Source: Mytilus californianus (taxonomy: Eukaryota > Mollusca > Bivalvia > Mytilida > Mytilidae). Taken from it: 64,000 nt of DNA. Of the stretch, positions 13,208-23,284 are shown one piece after another (position 1 is the first letter of the stretch; each line of letters opens with the position of its first letter). The position numbers and the translations under genes were made by a program. The stretch covers positions 57,424,851-57,488,850 of the forward strand of contig NW_026262582.1 of assembly GCF_021869535.1 (NCBI RefSeq), written 5' to 3'. The notes beneath the pieces are model-generated. The model saw only the letters and a program-made list of their open reading frames with translations. It had not been told where the DNA came from and ran no database searches.

Positions 13208-13414
13208 CGCTACTATGGCAACAGACATAGATGCCTGCTTCATTAATGTGATCTGATCATATGTTGATAGCTCTAAAAATCCAGGAAGTTGTTTAGCAAA
13301 TCTTACGGCTCCCTCCATCAATGGCAGCACTACTTCTTGATATTTTATGTAAATCTTCCAATTCTCAAAATCTTCCTCTGATTCCAGTCTGTTTATCACT
13401 ATATCTTTGCTCTC
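13208..13414 (-). CDS. NR1 receptor exon 6: ligand-binding domain helices 3-5
   Basis: Residues 261-329, exactly 69 codons. The acceptor is TTTGTTTTGTAG|GAGAGC, the donor GTAGCG|GTAAGT. It contains the receptor LBD signature: F299-A-K, then LPGF, then D313-Q314 and ITLMK. In known receptors this forms part of the coactivator groove; the lysine in helix 3 and the DQ-x-x-L pattern are conserved. The preceding segment YQEVVLPLMEGAVRFAK is the expected helix 3. Nothing is broken or truncated. Confidence 0.96.
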
Positions 13415-14254
13415 CTACAAAACAAATTTAGTATAAAAATATTTTACCAGGTACCCTGTCTCATCTATTTCAATAAGTTTCTGTCCATAATTTTATTAAA
13501 AGGATAAAAAGTTTTATTTATTTCAAAATGTGCAAAAAAATTTAAATCATAAATTGACATCACAAGCAACTTGTGAATATTTCCAGTTTTTTTTGGTATG
13601 TATTTCCATATTCAAATTATTATATGAATCAAACCAATACAACTGCCATTTGCTTGATTTTTGGTGAAATGCACACTCATCAGTGCCTTAAAATGTTACT
13701 ATTACATGTATGACTATTTTGTTCTTTAATAGATATTTTTAATAGAATTACAAAAATACTAAAAAAATTCCAACCTTGTCCTTAAAGACTCTGAATCCAT
13801 GTCAAGATTTTATAGCTTCTATAATGAACTTTATTTCACTTGTTTTTTCTACACTACTACTGAATTTTTCATTCTTGTTTAACAATATATTATTATGATT
13901 GGTATATAACTGTCAATAATTCTAACTCACATGTGTCACCATCATCTTTCTGAATAAATCAGAACTTAAACTACATGTTGATGAAACATTGATAACTGGT
14001 TACATCAGTTTTGACCATTGCTGCCGTAGGAATTTACCATCAATTCTACCAGAAATTTGTAAAGACTGTTATTGTATCATATAGAGCTCACTGATTATTG
14101 TGACCATTGTAGAATTCAGCATGTTGAGAATAACCTTGATCAAATGCGGAGGAACTGACTATTTTATTATTATATGGTGATTAACTATGTTTAACAGATT
14201 TAACCAGAAATTCTATGATAATTTGGTAAAATAATTGAGCTATCAGATACTCAC
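13415..14254 (-). other. Receptor intron 5, no other feature
   Basis: AT-rich; bounded by GTGAGT and TTTGTTTTGTAG. No recognised element. Confidence 0.8.
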
Positions 14255-14442
14255 TTGTTTTTCATCATCCCCACCATTGAATTTGAGGAGAATTTCCACA
14301 ACATGTTGATGAAATGACTGTTTTATAATATCTGTTATAGATCGTAACTCCAGTATTCTCACGCTGCTGTTCTCTTCCAGTTCTTCTTTGTCAGCCATTA
14401 ACTTTTCTCTTTCAACTTTTGGCATTCTTCCAAATCGTACAG
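14255..14442 (-). CDS. NR1 receptor exon 5: hinge and start of ligand-binding domain
   Basis: Residues 198-260. The acceptor TTTCAATTGCAG|CTGTACG completes GCT (Ala), giving AVRFGRMPKVEREKLMADK. This is the C-terminal extension of NR1 DNA-binding domains and is close to AVRFGR-(I/V/M)-PK in E75, REV-ERB and PPAR. The following stretch is charged and probably helical (hinge into helix 1; SITDIIKQSFHQHVVEILLKF). The donor is AAACAA|GTGAGT, phase 0. Upstream, the intron holds a hAT-like element and the 37-bp donor array. Confidence 0.95.
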
Positions 14443-14510
14443 CTGCAATTGAAAGAAAAATAATAATTCATTGAGGTATTTTCAAAAGTCATAAATCAAT
14501 AAACAAATAG

Positions 14511-14614
14511 CATTGCTAGGATAATTGTAATCTTCTTGGATAATTGTAATCTGTTTGGATAATTATAATTTGCTTGGATAATTGTAATTAGCTTGGATAA
14601 TTGTAATTTGCTTG
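14511..14614. repeat. About 20-bp AT-rich minisatellite (TTGCTTGGATAATTGTAAT)
   Basis: Five to six degenerate copies of a roughly 20-base unit. The hAT-like element starting at 14615 interrupts the array; one more half unit (TTTGCTTGGATT) continues after its right end at 16504. Confidence 0.85.
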
Positions 14615-16503
14615 CAGGCCTGGGGCCATTACATTGCAATGTAATGCATTACATTACAATTACTTTGTGATTCTTCCATTACAATTACATTTTTTCTCAC
14701 ATGTAATGCATTACATTACAATTACTTTGCCTGTGTAATGCATTACATTACACATTACTTTTTCAATATAAAAACATTTAAAAAACAGATTTTTATAAGA
14801 AATTGATAAATTTTACTGGGGTATATGTACATATATATACAGTGTTAGTGACATAGACTTCAAATCAAGGATCCGGAAATTTTTTCACACAATTTCGGTC
14901 ATATTGAGATGATTGAAAAGTTGGTGCCTCTTTTCAAATTGTCGATGTCAAATTAGATTCAGACTCATAGCATCAACAAACTTGAATTGCTGTTTCATCG
15001 CATTTACTAAGTAAATTTCTTACCATTTTTCTAAAACCTTCAAGAACAGTTTAGGGAAGGTAACAGTTTAAAATTGAAATGATTTTAATGACTCAAAATG
15101 GTTAATTTCACAGACATTGCTATCGTTTCTTTCGATTTGACGAAATTAAAACCGAAAGTTTTGCGATAATATTAAAGTACGGATGATTCTGGATTCATTT
15201 CCGGGATTCGTTTTGTTTATCAAATTGTAGACAGGAAATCATCTGCTTTTTAATTTTATTACCTTTAAAAGTGTTTGAATATAACAGATAATAGTTGCAC
15301 TCGTTTACTTTAGCATGAAAGCAATTTACATGTTACGATTAAATGTTTAATTTGCTTAAGACAATTTCACGCATGCAGATTACATAGTAAATAAAGCGCA
15401 TGTGTTACTCGTGAAAAAAACACATTTTTCTTCATAAATTAAATCAAGGTTTAATTTTTAAATCAGAATTAATGATTGTCTTTGCTGAAAAGTAATTAAA
15501 TAATGAATACACTTGTCAGGGAATTTTAATTTCTTTTAGATATTATTCTGAGCTTGTGATCAATAAAAAACACAGGTAAAAAGTAATTAGCTGTCATAAG
15601 CCAATGTTCCAGGAGGCTTTGATAAAGTTATTAGGAGGGCCCTCAGGATTATCAAACTATACTGGAGTGGCAGTTTTATTACAGGAAAGGGATTATTAAC
15701 AAAAACAAGTGATCACAAGTGCAAAATGGCGATTCAGAAATCCGATTTCAAACATTGAGTCAATGAAATGACCGAAATTATTTCTGTTAAAAAATAAAAT
15801 TTGTCCTAAATCCCAATTACTCGTTTAGGACATATAGCTTTCAGTTTAGGACATGACTGGCAAATATGACCGTTTCCGGACCCTTGCTTCAAATACTTGA
15901 AAAATAAATAAGTTATCATATAATTTTGTTTCTAACATTGATCACTTAAACATTAAGACATCATAAAGGGATTTCAAAGGGATATAATAAATGTGCAATT
16001 AAATGATTATCTTGTTAAATGCCTAAGGGCTCTGTGAGGACAAGCATAAGTTTGATTGCAATAAAAACATTTTGATATTAATTAGGTAAAATAACAACCA
16101 CAGTTTGGTGTAAAAATGTTGATTGACATATTCATATTTTGTCCATTCATCTATACAGTTTTGTTTAATAATTATTTTTAGAAGATTTTTTAAGGGCAAA
16201 CTATCTATAATGATTTAATACAGTAATTAACTGTGACAATAATGTTATTCAATATTTTCTTTTGTTTTTGTTAATATTTTATTTTTATTTTACTATATTC
16301 TTCAATTTTATGTATTTTACCAATTTGTAATGAAAAGTAATGTACAGTAATGGAGGCATTACATTGATTTTTAACTAAAGTATTCATTACATTACATGTA
16401 ATTGTAATGCAGAAAATGTGCATTACAAATTACTTTGCATTACATCAAAAAAATGTAATATTACAATGCATTACAATTACAAATTACCATTACCCCAGGC
16501 CTG
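14615..16503. mobile_element. hAT-like non-autonomous DNA transposon with 8-bp target duplication
   Basis: The ends are CAGGCCTGGGG and its exact complement CCCCAGGCCTG. They are flanked by identical 8-bp copies TTTGCTTG at 14607-14614 and 16504-16511, as expected for hAT transposition. About 150 bp inside each end is packed with palindromic words of the type GTAATGCATTAC. No transposase frame is visible, so it is non-autonomous or decayed. It landed inside a short array of a roughly 20-bp unit (14511-14614), in the intron between receptor exons 4 and 5. Confidence 0.9.
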
Positions 16504-16687
16504 TTTGCTTGGATTCTTTATATGACTATAAGCTTTCATCTCAGGGTGAAAGATATAAATGAAGATGTAATAAAACATACGGTAAATGGCTTTTTTTCTT
16601 TCATTTGTTTACAGGAATTTCAAAGCATCCATATCTAGCATTCTTATTGGTGTCATTACACCAAAGTTTATTTCAACCATGATGAAA

Positions 16688-17356
16688 GACATAAACTAAC
16701 CATCCTGAGACATCCCTGCCCGTAAACATAAACTTACCATCCTAAGACATCCCTGCCCGTAAACAAAAACTTACCATCCTAAGACATCCCTGCCTGTAAA
16801 CATAAACCTACCATCCTAAGACACTCTACCTGTAAACATAAACTTACCATCCTGAGATATCCCTGCCTGTAAACAAATACTTACCATCCTGAAACATCCC
16901 TGCCCGTAAACATAAACTAATCATCCTGAGACATCCCTGCCCGTAAACATACACTTACCATCCTAAGACATCCCTGCCCGTAAACATAAACTAATCATCC
17001 TGAGACATCCCTGCCCGTAAACATAAACTTACCATCCTGAGACATCCCTGCCCGTAAACAAAAACTTACCATCCTAAGACATCCCTGCCTGTAAACATAA
17101 ACCTACCATCCTAAGCAATCTACCTGTAAACATAAACTTACCATCCTGAGATATCCCTGCCTGTAAACAAATACTTACCATCCTGAAACATCCCTGCCCG
17201 TAAACATAAACTAATCATCCTGAGACATCCCTGCCCGTAAACATACACTTACCATCCTAAGACATCCCTGCCCGTAAACATAAACTAATCATCCTGAGAC
17301 ATCCCTGCCCGTAAACATAAACTTACCATCCTGAGACATCCCTGCCCGTAAACATC
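16688..17356 (-). repeat. 37-bp tandem array made of finger-2 exon end plus 5' splice site (about 18 copies)
   Basis: The minus-strand unit carries the exon end (CGGGCAGGGATGTCTCAGGATG, here with its preceding bases) followed by GTAAGT and five intron bases. The copy nearest 17356 is the exon end itself. In plus-strand order, about 11 copies have GTAAGT, two GTAGGT and one GTTAGT; four have lost GT (reading GATTAG). Units 3-10 match units 11-18 one for one, including a shortened unit (near 16822 and 17113) and the dead-donor pattern, so a block of about 295 bp was duplicated as a whole. Copy count is by eye. Confidence 0.95.
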
Positions 17357-17471
17357 TCTGAAATCTGCAGTGCTGACATTTATTTCTGGACCCTAATGAC
17401 AGCTTACATTGTTTTATTGCTCGACATGGCTTATACACTAAATTTTTCTTTATGGTCCTTCTAAAAAATCC
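17327..17471 (-). CDS. NR1 receptor exon 4: second zinc finger of the DNA-binding domain
   Basis: Residues 150-197 plus one base. The acceptor TATTTACAG|GGATTT opens directly with GFFRRTIKKN. Zinc ligands are C165, C171, C181 and C184, followed by the C-terminal motif CRFQRCLRAGMSQD. The D-box (C-RAIKQ-C) has five residues, as in most receptors but unlike vertebrate PPARs with three. The donor is CAGGATG|GTAAGT, phase 1; the split codon becomes Ala of AVRFGR. The final 26 bases plus about 11 intron bases are the unit of the 37-bp array that follows. Using any later donor carries the reading frame into TGA or TGG-TAA within one or two units. Confidence 0.97.
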
Positions 17472-17573
17472 CTGTAAATACATACAATTATATAAAAATA
17501 CTTGCAATACATTTGAAAGATTTAAGTAGAGAAAACACTCCCTTCCTGCAAAGCAACATTGTTAAATTAAAAA

Positions 17574-18194
17574 AGAATGTGTCTGGGGACACCAATGCCC
17601 CTACTCAAGCTTGCTTATAATAAGTGAAAATACTTTTTGAACGCATTTGATGTCTCTGCTGGTTTTTAAAAAGGTTAATTGTTCTAGTCTTAGGTATTTT
17701 TGTGCTGTATGTTATTTTCATAATTCACTGTTTTGTTTTTATTTCTCATGAAATAAGTTTTCTGAAAAGTTCTGTTGTGTCCAGTGAAACTAAGTTAGTG
17801 CGGAAACGAAAAACATTTGCAATTTTCCAAGTTATAAAGGGCATGCCTCTAGAATTGTAAGTGACTCACTGCCCAAATTCAACTTTGGCTGCGAGTTTTG
17901 GTTCTTAGCATTGTGTATGAGTTTCATAAATTTTGCGTGAGGCAAACTTAACACTGTGGAAACGAAAAATATTGGCAATTTTCCAAGTTATAAAGGTGCA
18001 TAACTCTAGAACAGTAAGTGACTCACTGCACAAATTCAAACTCTGTTTGCGAGTTTTGAGTTTCATAAAATTTGGAAGGGGAAAACTTAAGAGTGAGGAA
18101 ATAAAAATGATACGGAAGGACGAACTGACAGAGAGACAGATGGTCAAGGTTAACACTTAATGCCCACTTAACAGAGCATCGGGGGAATAAAAAT
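17574..18194 (+). mobile_element. Family G element (copy in receptor intron 3)
   Basis: The 5' end is a hairpin GTGTCTGGGGACAC followed by AATGCCCC. The body has two copies of 'aattttccaagttataaagg' + 'gcataactctagaacagtaa'. The 3' end has a decayed GACGAACTGACAGAGAGACAG microsatellite (shortened here) and the closing 'cgggggaataaaa'. It is non-autonomous with no coding capacity, and sits just downstream of exon 4's acceptor on the antisense strand. Confidence 0.75.
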
Positions 18195-18439
18195 TTAGAT
18201 TACCCAGTACTTATTACAGATTACATTTTCCAAAAATCAATCAGCAAGACATATAAAAATAAAATACAGGTACAAAAGAAAAACTTAGTACTAAAAAAAA
18301 GAAAAATAGCTCTAATGATAAATAAAAGATGGTAAAAATACCTGCTTGAAGCCTTTAGTTCAGTGGTTGTCATTGGTTCATGTCTGTCATATTTGTTTTT
18401 TCGTAAATTTTGTAATAAATTAGGCATGTAGCTTTCTCA

Positions 18440-18604
18440 ATTAAATTTTTTCATATTTTGCATGTTGGGGCCTTTTATAGCCGACTATATGGTATGGGTT
18501 TTTCTCACTGTTTAAGGCAGTCCGGTTGCCTATAATTGCTTACATACACTTCATTTGAACTTTGGTGGATAAGCAATCATACCACATCTCCTTATTTTTA
18601 TATT
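18440..18604 (-). repeat. Interspersed repeat S (reverse copy)
   Basis: Reads 'ggggccttttatagccgact' through 'ataccacatctccttatttt' on the plus strand, the complement of the S repeat, in receptor intron 3. Confidence 0.85.
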
Positions 18605-18866
18605 GAAAAAAAAACTTTAAATCTGAAAGGAAGTAACACAGGACCATAAACAGTATCTCATCCAAATGTATATGTAAATAAGCTTAGATGGAAAAATTGA
18701 TTGAAGCACACTTTTAAAAGCATATTGTTATCTTTTTACAACTATTTTGTTTATTCTTAGTTATCACAGACAGACTCTACACTTAACACCTAAAACCTCA
18801 TTAATAGAAACATAACATGCATAAGTCCTAGTCTATTACTATGAAAAAGTTATACTGAGCGAAAGT

Positions 18867-20741
18867 ACATTGTACTCTGGATCCATAATGGAAACCAGAG
18901 ACTTTGTCTCTCCAAAGTAATACTAACCTTATAACCTTTATATGAATATATTCCATAATGGAAACCAGAGGCCTTATCTATTCAAAGTTATACATGTACT
19001 GACCTTACAACCTTCACAAGAATGTAATCCATAATGGAAACCAAAAACATTGTCTGTCCAAAGTGATACTGTCCTTACAACCTTCACAAGAATGTAATCC
19101 ATAATGGAAACCTAAAACCTTGTCTGTCCAAAGTTATACTGACCTTACAACCTTCACAAGAATGCACTCAATAATGGGAACCAGAGGCCTTGTCTGTCCA
19201 AAGTTATACTGACCTTACAACCTTCACATGAATGTACTCCATAATGGAAACCAGAGGCCTTGTCTGTCCAAAGTTATACTGACCTTACAACCTTCACAAG
19301 AATGCATTCACTAATGGAAACCAGAGGCCTTGTCTGTCTAAAGTTATACTGACCTTACAACCTTCACAAGAATGTACTCAATAATGGGAACCAGAGGCCT
19401 TGCCTGTCCAAAGTTATATTGACCTTACAACCTTCACAAGAATGCACTCCATAATTGAAACCAGAGGCTTTGTCTGTCCAAAATTATACTGACTTTACAA
19501 CCTTAACATGAATGTACTCCATAATGCAAACTAGAGGCCTTGTCTGTCCAAAGTTATACTGACCTTACAACCTTCACAAGAATGCACTCAATAATTGAAA
19601 CCAGAGGCTTTGTCTTTTCAAAGTTATATTGACCTTACAACCTTCACAAGAATGCATTCAATAATGGAAACTAGAGGCCTTGTCTGTCCAAAGTTATATT
19701 GACCTTACAACCTTCACAAGAATGCATTCAATAATGGGAACCAGAGGCTTTGTCTTTTCAAAGTTATATTGACCTTACAACCTTCACAAGAATGCACTCC
19801 ATAATGGGAACCAGAGGTCTTGTCTGTCCAAAGTAATACTGACCTTACAACCTTCACAAGAATGCATTCAATAATGGAAACCAGAGGCTTTGTCTTTTCA
19901 AAGTTATATTGACCTTACAACCTTCACAAGAATGCATTCAATAATGAGAACCAGAGGTCTTGTCTGTCCAAAGTAATACTGACCTTACAACCTTCACAAG
20001 AATGTATTCAATAATGGAAACCAGAGGCCTTATCTATTCAAAGTTATACTGTCCGTACAACCTTCACAAGAATGTAATCCATAATGGAAACCAAAAACCT
20101 TGTCTGTCCAAAGTTATACTGTCCGTACAACCTTCACAAGAATGTAATCCATAATGGAAACCTAAAACCTTGTCTGTCCAAAGTTACACTGACCTTACAA
20201 CCTTACCAAGAATGTACTCCATAATTGGAACCAGAGGCCTTGTCTGTCCAAAATTACACTAACCTTACAACCTTCACAAGAATGCACTCCATAATAGGAA
20301 CTAAAGGCCTTGTCTGTACAAAGTTATACTGACCTTACAACCTTCACAAGAATGCACTCCATAATGGGAACCAAAGGCCTTGTCTGTACAAAATTTTACT
20401 GACCTTACAACCTTCACAAGAATGCACTCCATAATGGGAACCAGAGGCCTTGTCTGTCCAAAAGTTATACTAACCTTACAGCCTTAACATGAATGTACTC
20501 AATAATGGAAACCAGAGGCCTTGTCTGTCTAAAGTTATACTGACCTTACAACCTTCACAAGAATGCACTCAACAATGGAAACCAGAGGCCTTGTCTGTCC
20601 AAAATTATACTGACCTTACAACCTTCACAAGAATGTACTCCATAATTGGAACCAGAGGCCTTGTCTGTCCAAAGTTATACTGACCTTACAACCTTCACAT
20701 GAATGTACTCCATAATGGAAACCGGAGGCTTTATCACCACA
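18867..20741 (-). repeat. 70-bp tandem array made of finger-1 exon end plus 5' splice site (about 26 copies)
   Basis: On the minus strand each unit has about 45 bases coding [15 protein letters not shown] (with small changes), then the donor GTCAGT and about 20 bases of intron. The array abuts the true exon end at 20685 and runs into the intron for 1.8 kb. By eye, 23 of 26 copies keep GT at the donor position. Three, with donor positions near 19066, 20046 and 20116, read GA instead, and several read GTCAAT or GTTAGT. The unit length is not a multiple of three, so each extra unit in an mRNA shifts the frame. Copies near 18870-18990 are the most decayed. Confidence 0.95.
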
Positions 20742-20795
20742 AATTCTACACAATACTGCAAGCTCTGTTGTATATAGTTGTTTAGGAGGTGGTAA
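20685..20795 (-). CDS. NR1 receptor exon 3: first zinc finger of the DNA-binding domain
   Basis: Residues 113-149 (37 codons, phase 0 at both ends). The acceptor is TATTTTGCAG|TTACCA, the donor TGTAAG|GTCAGT. Zinc ligands are C128, C131, C145 and C148 in [18 protein letters not shown] and CEGCK. The P-box CEGCKG sets half-site choice (AGGTCA type in known relatives). The intron after CEGCK is at the position conserved in many receptors. The last 45 bases of this exon and the first 25 bases of its intron form the unit repeated about 25 more times immediately downstream. Reading past the true donor runs into a stop about 20 codons on, so only this donor keeps the receptor frame. Confidence 0.97.
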
Positions 20796-21132
20796 CTGCA
20801 AAATAAAATAAACAAACATTCTGAGAGTATTGCATGGCAATACATAGTCCCCTACCAGTTAAAAATTCATTGCATTGGAACAAAATGCTAACTTGATCTT
20901 TAACGTGTCATGGTGTAAACTATATAACAAATATCCAGGTAATATCTTCAAGCATGACGAAAAAAGTGTTAAAAAATGATTATTTAAGTGAATTTTCTAA
21001 GTCCAAGGACAATAATTCTGCACAAAATCATCAGACCTGAACAAAATTCGAACTTGATCTGTAATTTGTCATGATAAAATAATACACCAAATATCAAATC
21101 AATATCTCCAATCATGAAGAAATAAATGTGGA

Positions 21133-22965
21133 TAGTGTCCACATGTGGACACAGATGATGCCCCCGCTTGCATATCATATACTGTGAATTCATTTTTATT
21201 CGTGGTATACCAATTTTCGTGGGTTTCGTGGGTCACTGCGAACCACAAATTTAAGAATTCAACGAAGAATTATTCTGAGAAATGTGTATGGAGTCGGATG
21301 TTTATTTCCGGTTATGTTATGCTGTTCTAGTATAGTGTTGACTAGCGATAAACATTGTAACATAACACGTGTTTTTATTGAAATAAGATACAAGTATTTT
21401 GATAAAATCAATAATAAATATATCGAATATCAGTGATAATTTACTTTTTAAAATTGATTAAAACTGTTCATGTAAAATAACTGCAAGTTGTTTATTACCG
21501 TGTCATAGTTTGGTTTACTGGTGATTAAAAATCAATAGGATTAAGTACGGGGATATTTCCCGTAGGTAATATTGTTTATGACAGGAACATTTATTTTCAC
21601 ACCTTTAACTTATATGACTGTTAATTATATCGTGATTAGGGAAATAAGCTTTCAATCAAAGAGTTTTGAATGCCTTATAAAATTCCGACAAGAATTTATA
21701 AATTGTAAAACAAACAAATGATTTGTCTCTGCCCATTATTGTAATAGGAGTTTTCAATGAACACTTTAACCTAGAATGACCAAGCGAGGATTTTGACAAT
21801 TCAAAACTTTTCAATGAATTCCTATTTTTTTGTTTGTTTTTTTATTGATCAAACCAAGGAGGTTATATGATTTTCTAAATAAAAAAGAAATCCACGAATT
21901 ACGTATCTGATTTTTTTTGTAATCAGCGAAACACGAATTTACTTATACCACGAAACATCTTTTTTTCTCTATCCACGAAAATTGTTACCCACGAAAATAA
22001 ATGAATCCACAGTAAGTTATAAAGGGACATAACTAAAGAACGGTAAAAGTGACGCTACCCAAATTTGAACTTGATCTGAATTTTGTGGTAATAAGCATTG
22101 TGTGTAAGTCTCATAACATTTGGTTGAGGCTAACTTAAGTAGAGAAAAGAAACTAAAAATTCAGCAATTTTTCTATTTGTAAACACGAATAACTCTAGAA
22201 CAGCTGTGTATAAGTTTTATAACATTTGGTTAAGACAAACTAAAAAATTCAGCAATTTTTATGTTTATAAAGGGACATGACTCAAGAATGGTAAAAGTGT
22301 CTCCACCAAATTTCGTACTTAATCTGTATTATGTAGTAATAAGCATTGTGTATAAGTTTCATAACATTTGGTTGAGGCAAACTAAAGTTAGAAAACTGAA
22401 ACAAAAAATTTGTACTTGATCTTAGTTTTGTGGTAATGAATATTGTGTATAGGTTTCATAATGTTTGGTTGGGACAAACTTAAGTGACAGAATGGAAACT
22501 AAAAATTTTGCAATCTTTCGATTTATAAAGGGGCATAACTCAATAATGGTTAAAGTGACACTACCCAAATTCAACTTGATCTGTGTTTTATCAGTGGAAG
22601 TCAAAATTAAACATTGCATTGTATAAAGCTTTGATTGTAGTTGATTCAACTATAATCATGGACAAAGGAAGATAACTCCAATTTTAAAAATTACTTGATA
22701 TTAAGAAGAAAATAAAAATTTTGCAATTTTTCCATTTATAAAGGGGCATAACTCTAGAACGGTTAAAGTGACGCCACCAAAATTCAAATTTGATCTGTGT
22801 TTTGTGGTAATAAGCATTGTGTATAAGTTTCATAACATTTAATTGAGGCAAACTCAAGTTAGAGAACGGAAACCAACTTTGGGACGTACGGACTTACGGA
22901 CGTACGTACGTACAGACGGACAAGGGTAAAACTTATACCCCCTCCGCTACAGCAGGGGCATAAAA
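21133..22965 (+). mobile_element. Family G element nested in E
   Basis: Starts with the palindrome GTGTCCACATGTGGACAC and 'gatgcccccgc', ends with 'ccctccgctacagcaggggc' and ATAAAAA. The body has at least four copies of a module around 'ggggcataactctagaacgg', 'tgatctgtgttttgtggtaa' and 'taagcattgtgtataagttt'. The 3' microsatellite is GACGTACGTACGTACAGACG (22883-22920 region). Non-autonomous. Confidence 0.82.
21182..22012. mobile_element. TA-flanked MITE with 'TTCGTGG' termini (Tc1/mariner type)
   Basis: The left CTGTGAATTCATTTTTATTC is matched by the complement of the right end (GTGAATCC-type, with AAAATAAATGAATCCACAG), both followed inward by CGTGG. TA dinucleotides flank both ends, the Tc1/mariner target. 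The interior has repeated 'ccacgaaa'/'tttcgtgg' words and no transposase. It split a family G copy: the G sequence at 60683-60730 shows the uninterrupted layout. Confidence 0.85.
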
Positions 22966-23063
22966 AGTGTGGAAAACTAATTTGTCGGACTGACAGACAG
23001 ACAGACAGACAGACGGAGTGCAAATCCAAAGTCCCCTTCGACTTCATTGGTAGGGGACTAAAA

Positions 23064-23284
23064 AATCATCTGAATGTAGGGTAATTCTATTTACAGTCAA
23101 CTTTAATTAAGCAGTCAATGCTTCTGTGGCCCAGTGGTGTTAGTAGTTCAACTACTGTTTTACTCTCCCGTCAACACTATTATTGTGAGTTCCAACCCCA
23201 CACATGGCAGGTGCATTCAACTCCAGTCTTAATGGACTAGGATTGTCAGTTTTCCTGTAGTACAGTGGTTTCCTCCACCAATAA
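23064..23284. other. Receptor intron 2 spacer
   Basis: Short unique stretch; contains the pseudo-tRNA-like phrase 'ctgtggcccagtggtgttag', but no cloverleaf I can support. Confidence 0.5.

Larger units (their letters stand above)
20846..23063 (+). mobile_element. Family E element, split by nested insertions
   Basis: The ends TAGTCCCCTACC (20848) and GGTAGGGGACTA (to about 23062) are exact complements, and the 3' end carries a GACA microsatellite (22989-23013) just inside. The body is interrupted at about 21133-22965 by a family G element, which itself holds a MITE. After removing these, the E body is about 390 bp. It lies in receptor intron 2, only about 50 bases upstream (in gene sense) of exon 3. 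Confidence 0.8.

Noticed and set aside
19960-20683. Open frames on both strands in the 70-bp array
   Set aside because: They are frame shadows of the tandem units; the coding relation is only to the exon end.
23115-23160. tRNA-like phrase 'ctgtggcccagtggtgttag'
   Set aside because: No acceptor stem or complete cloverleaf could be drawn; probably chance.
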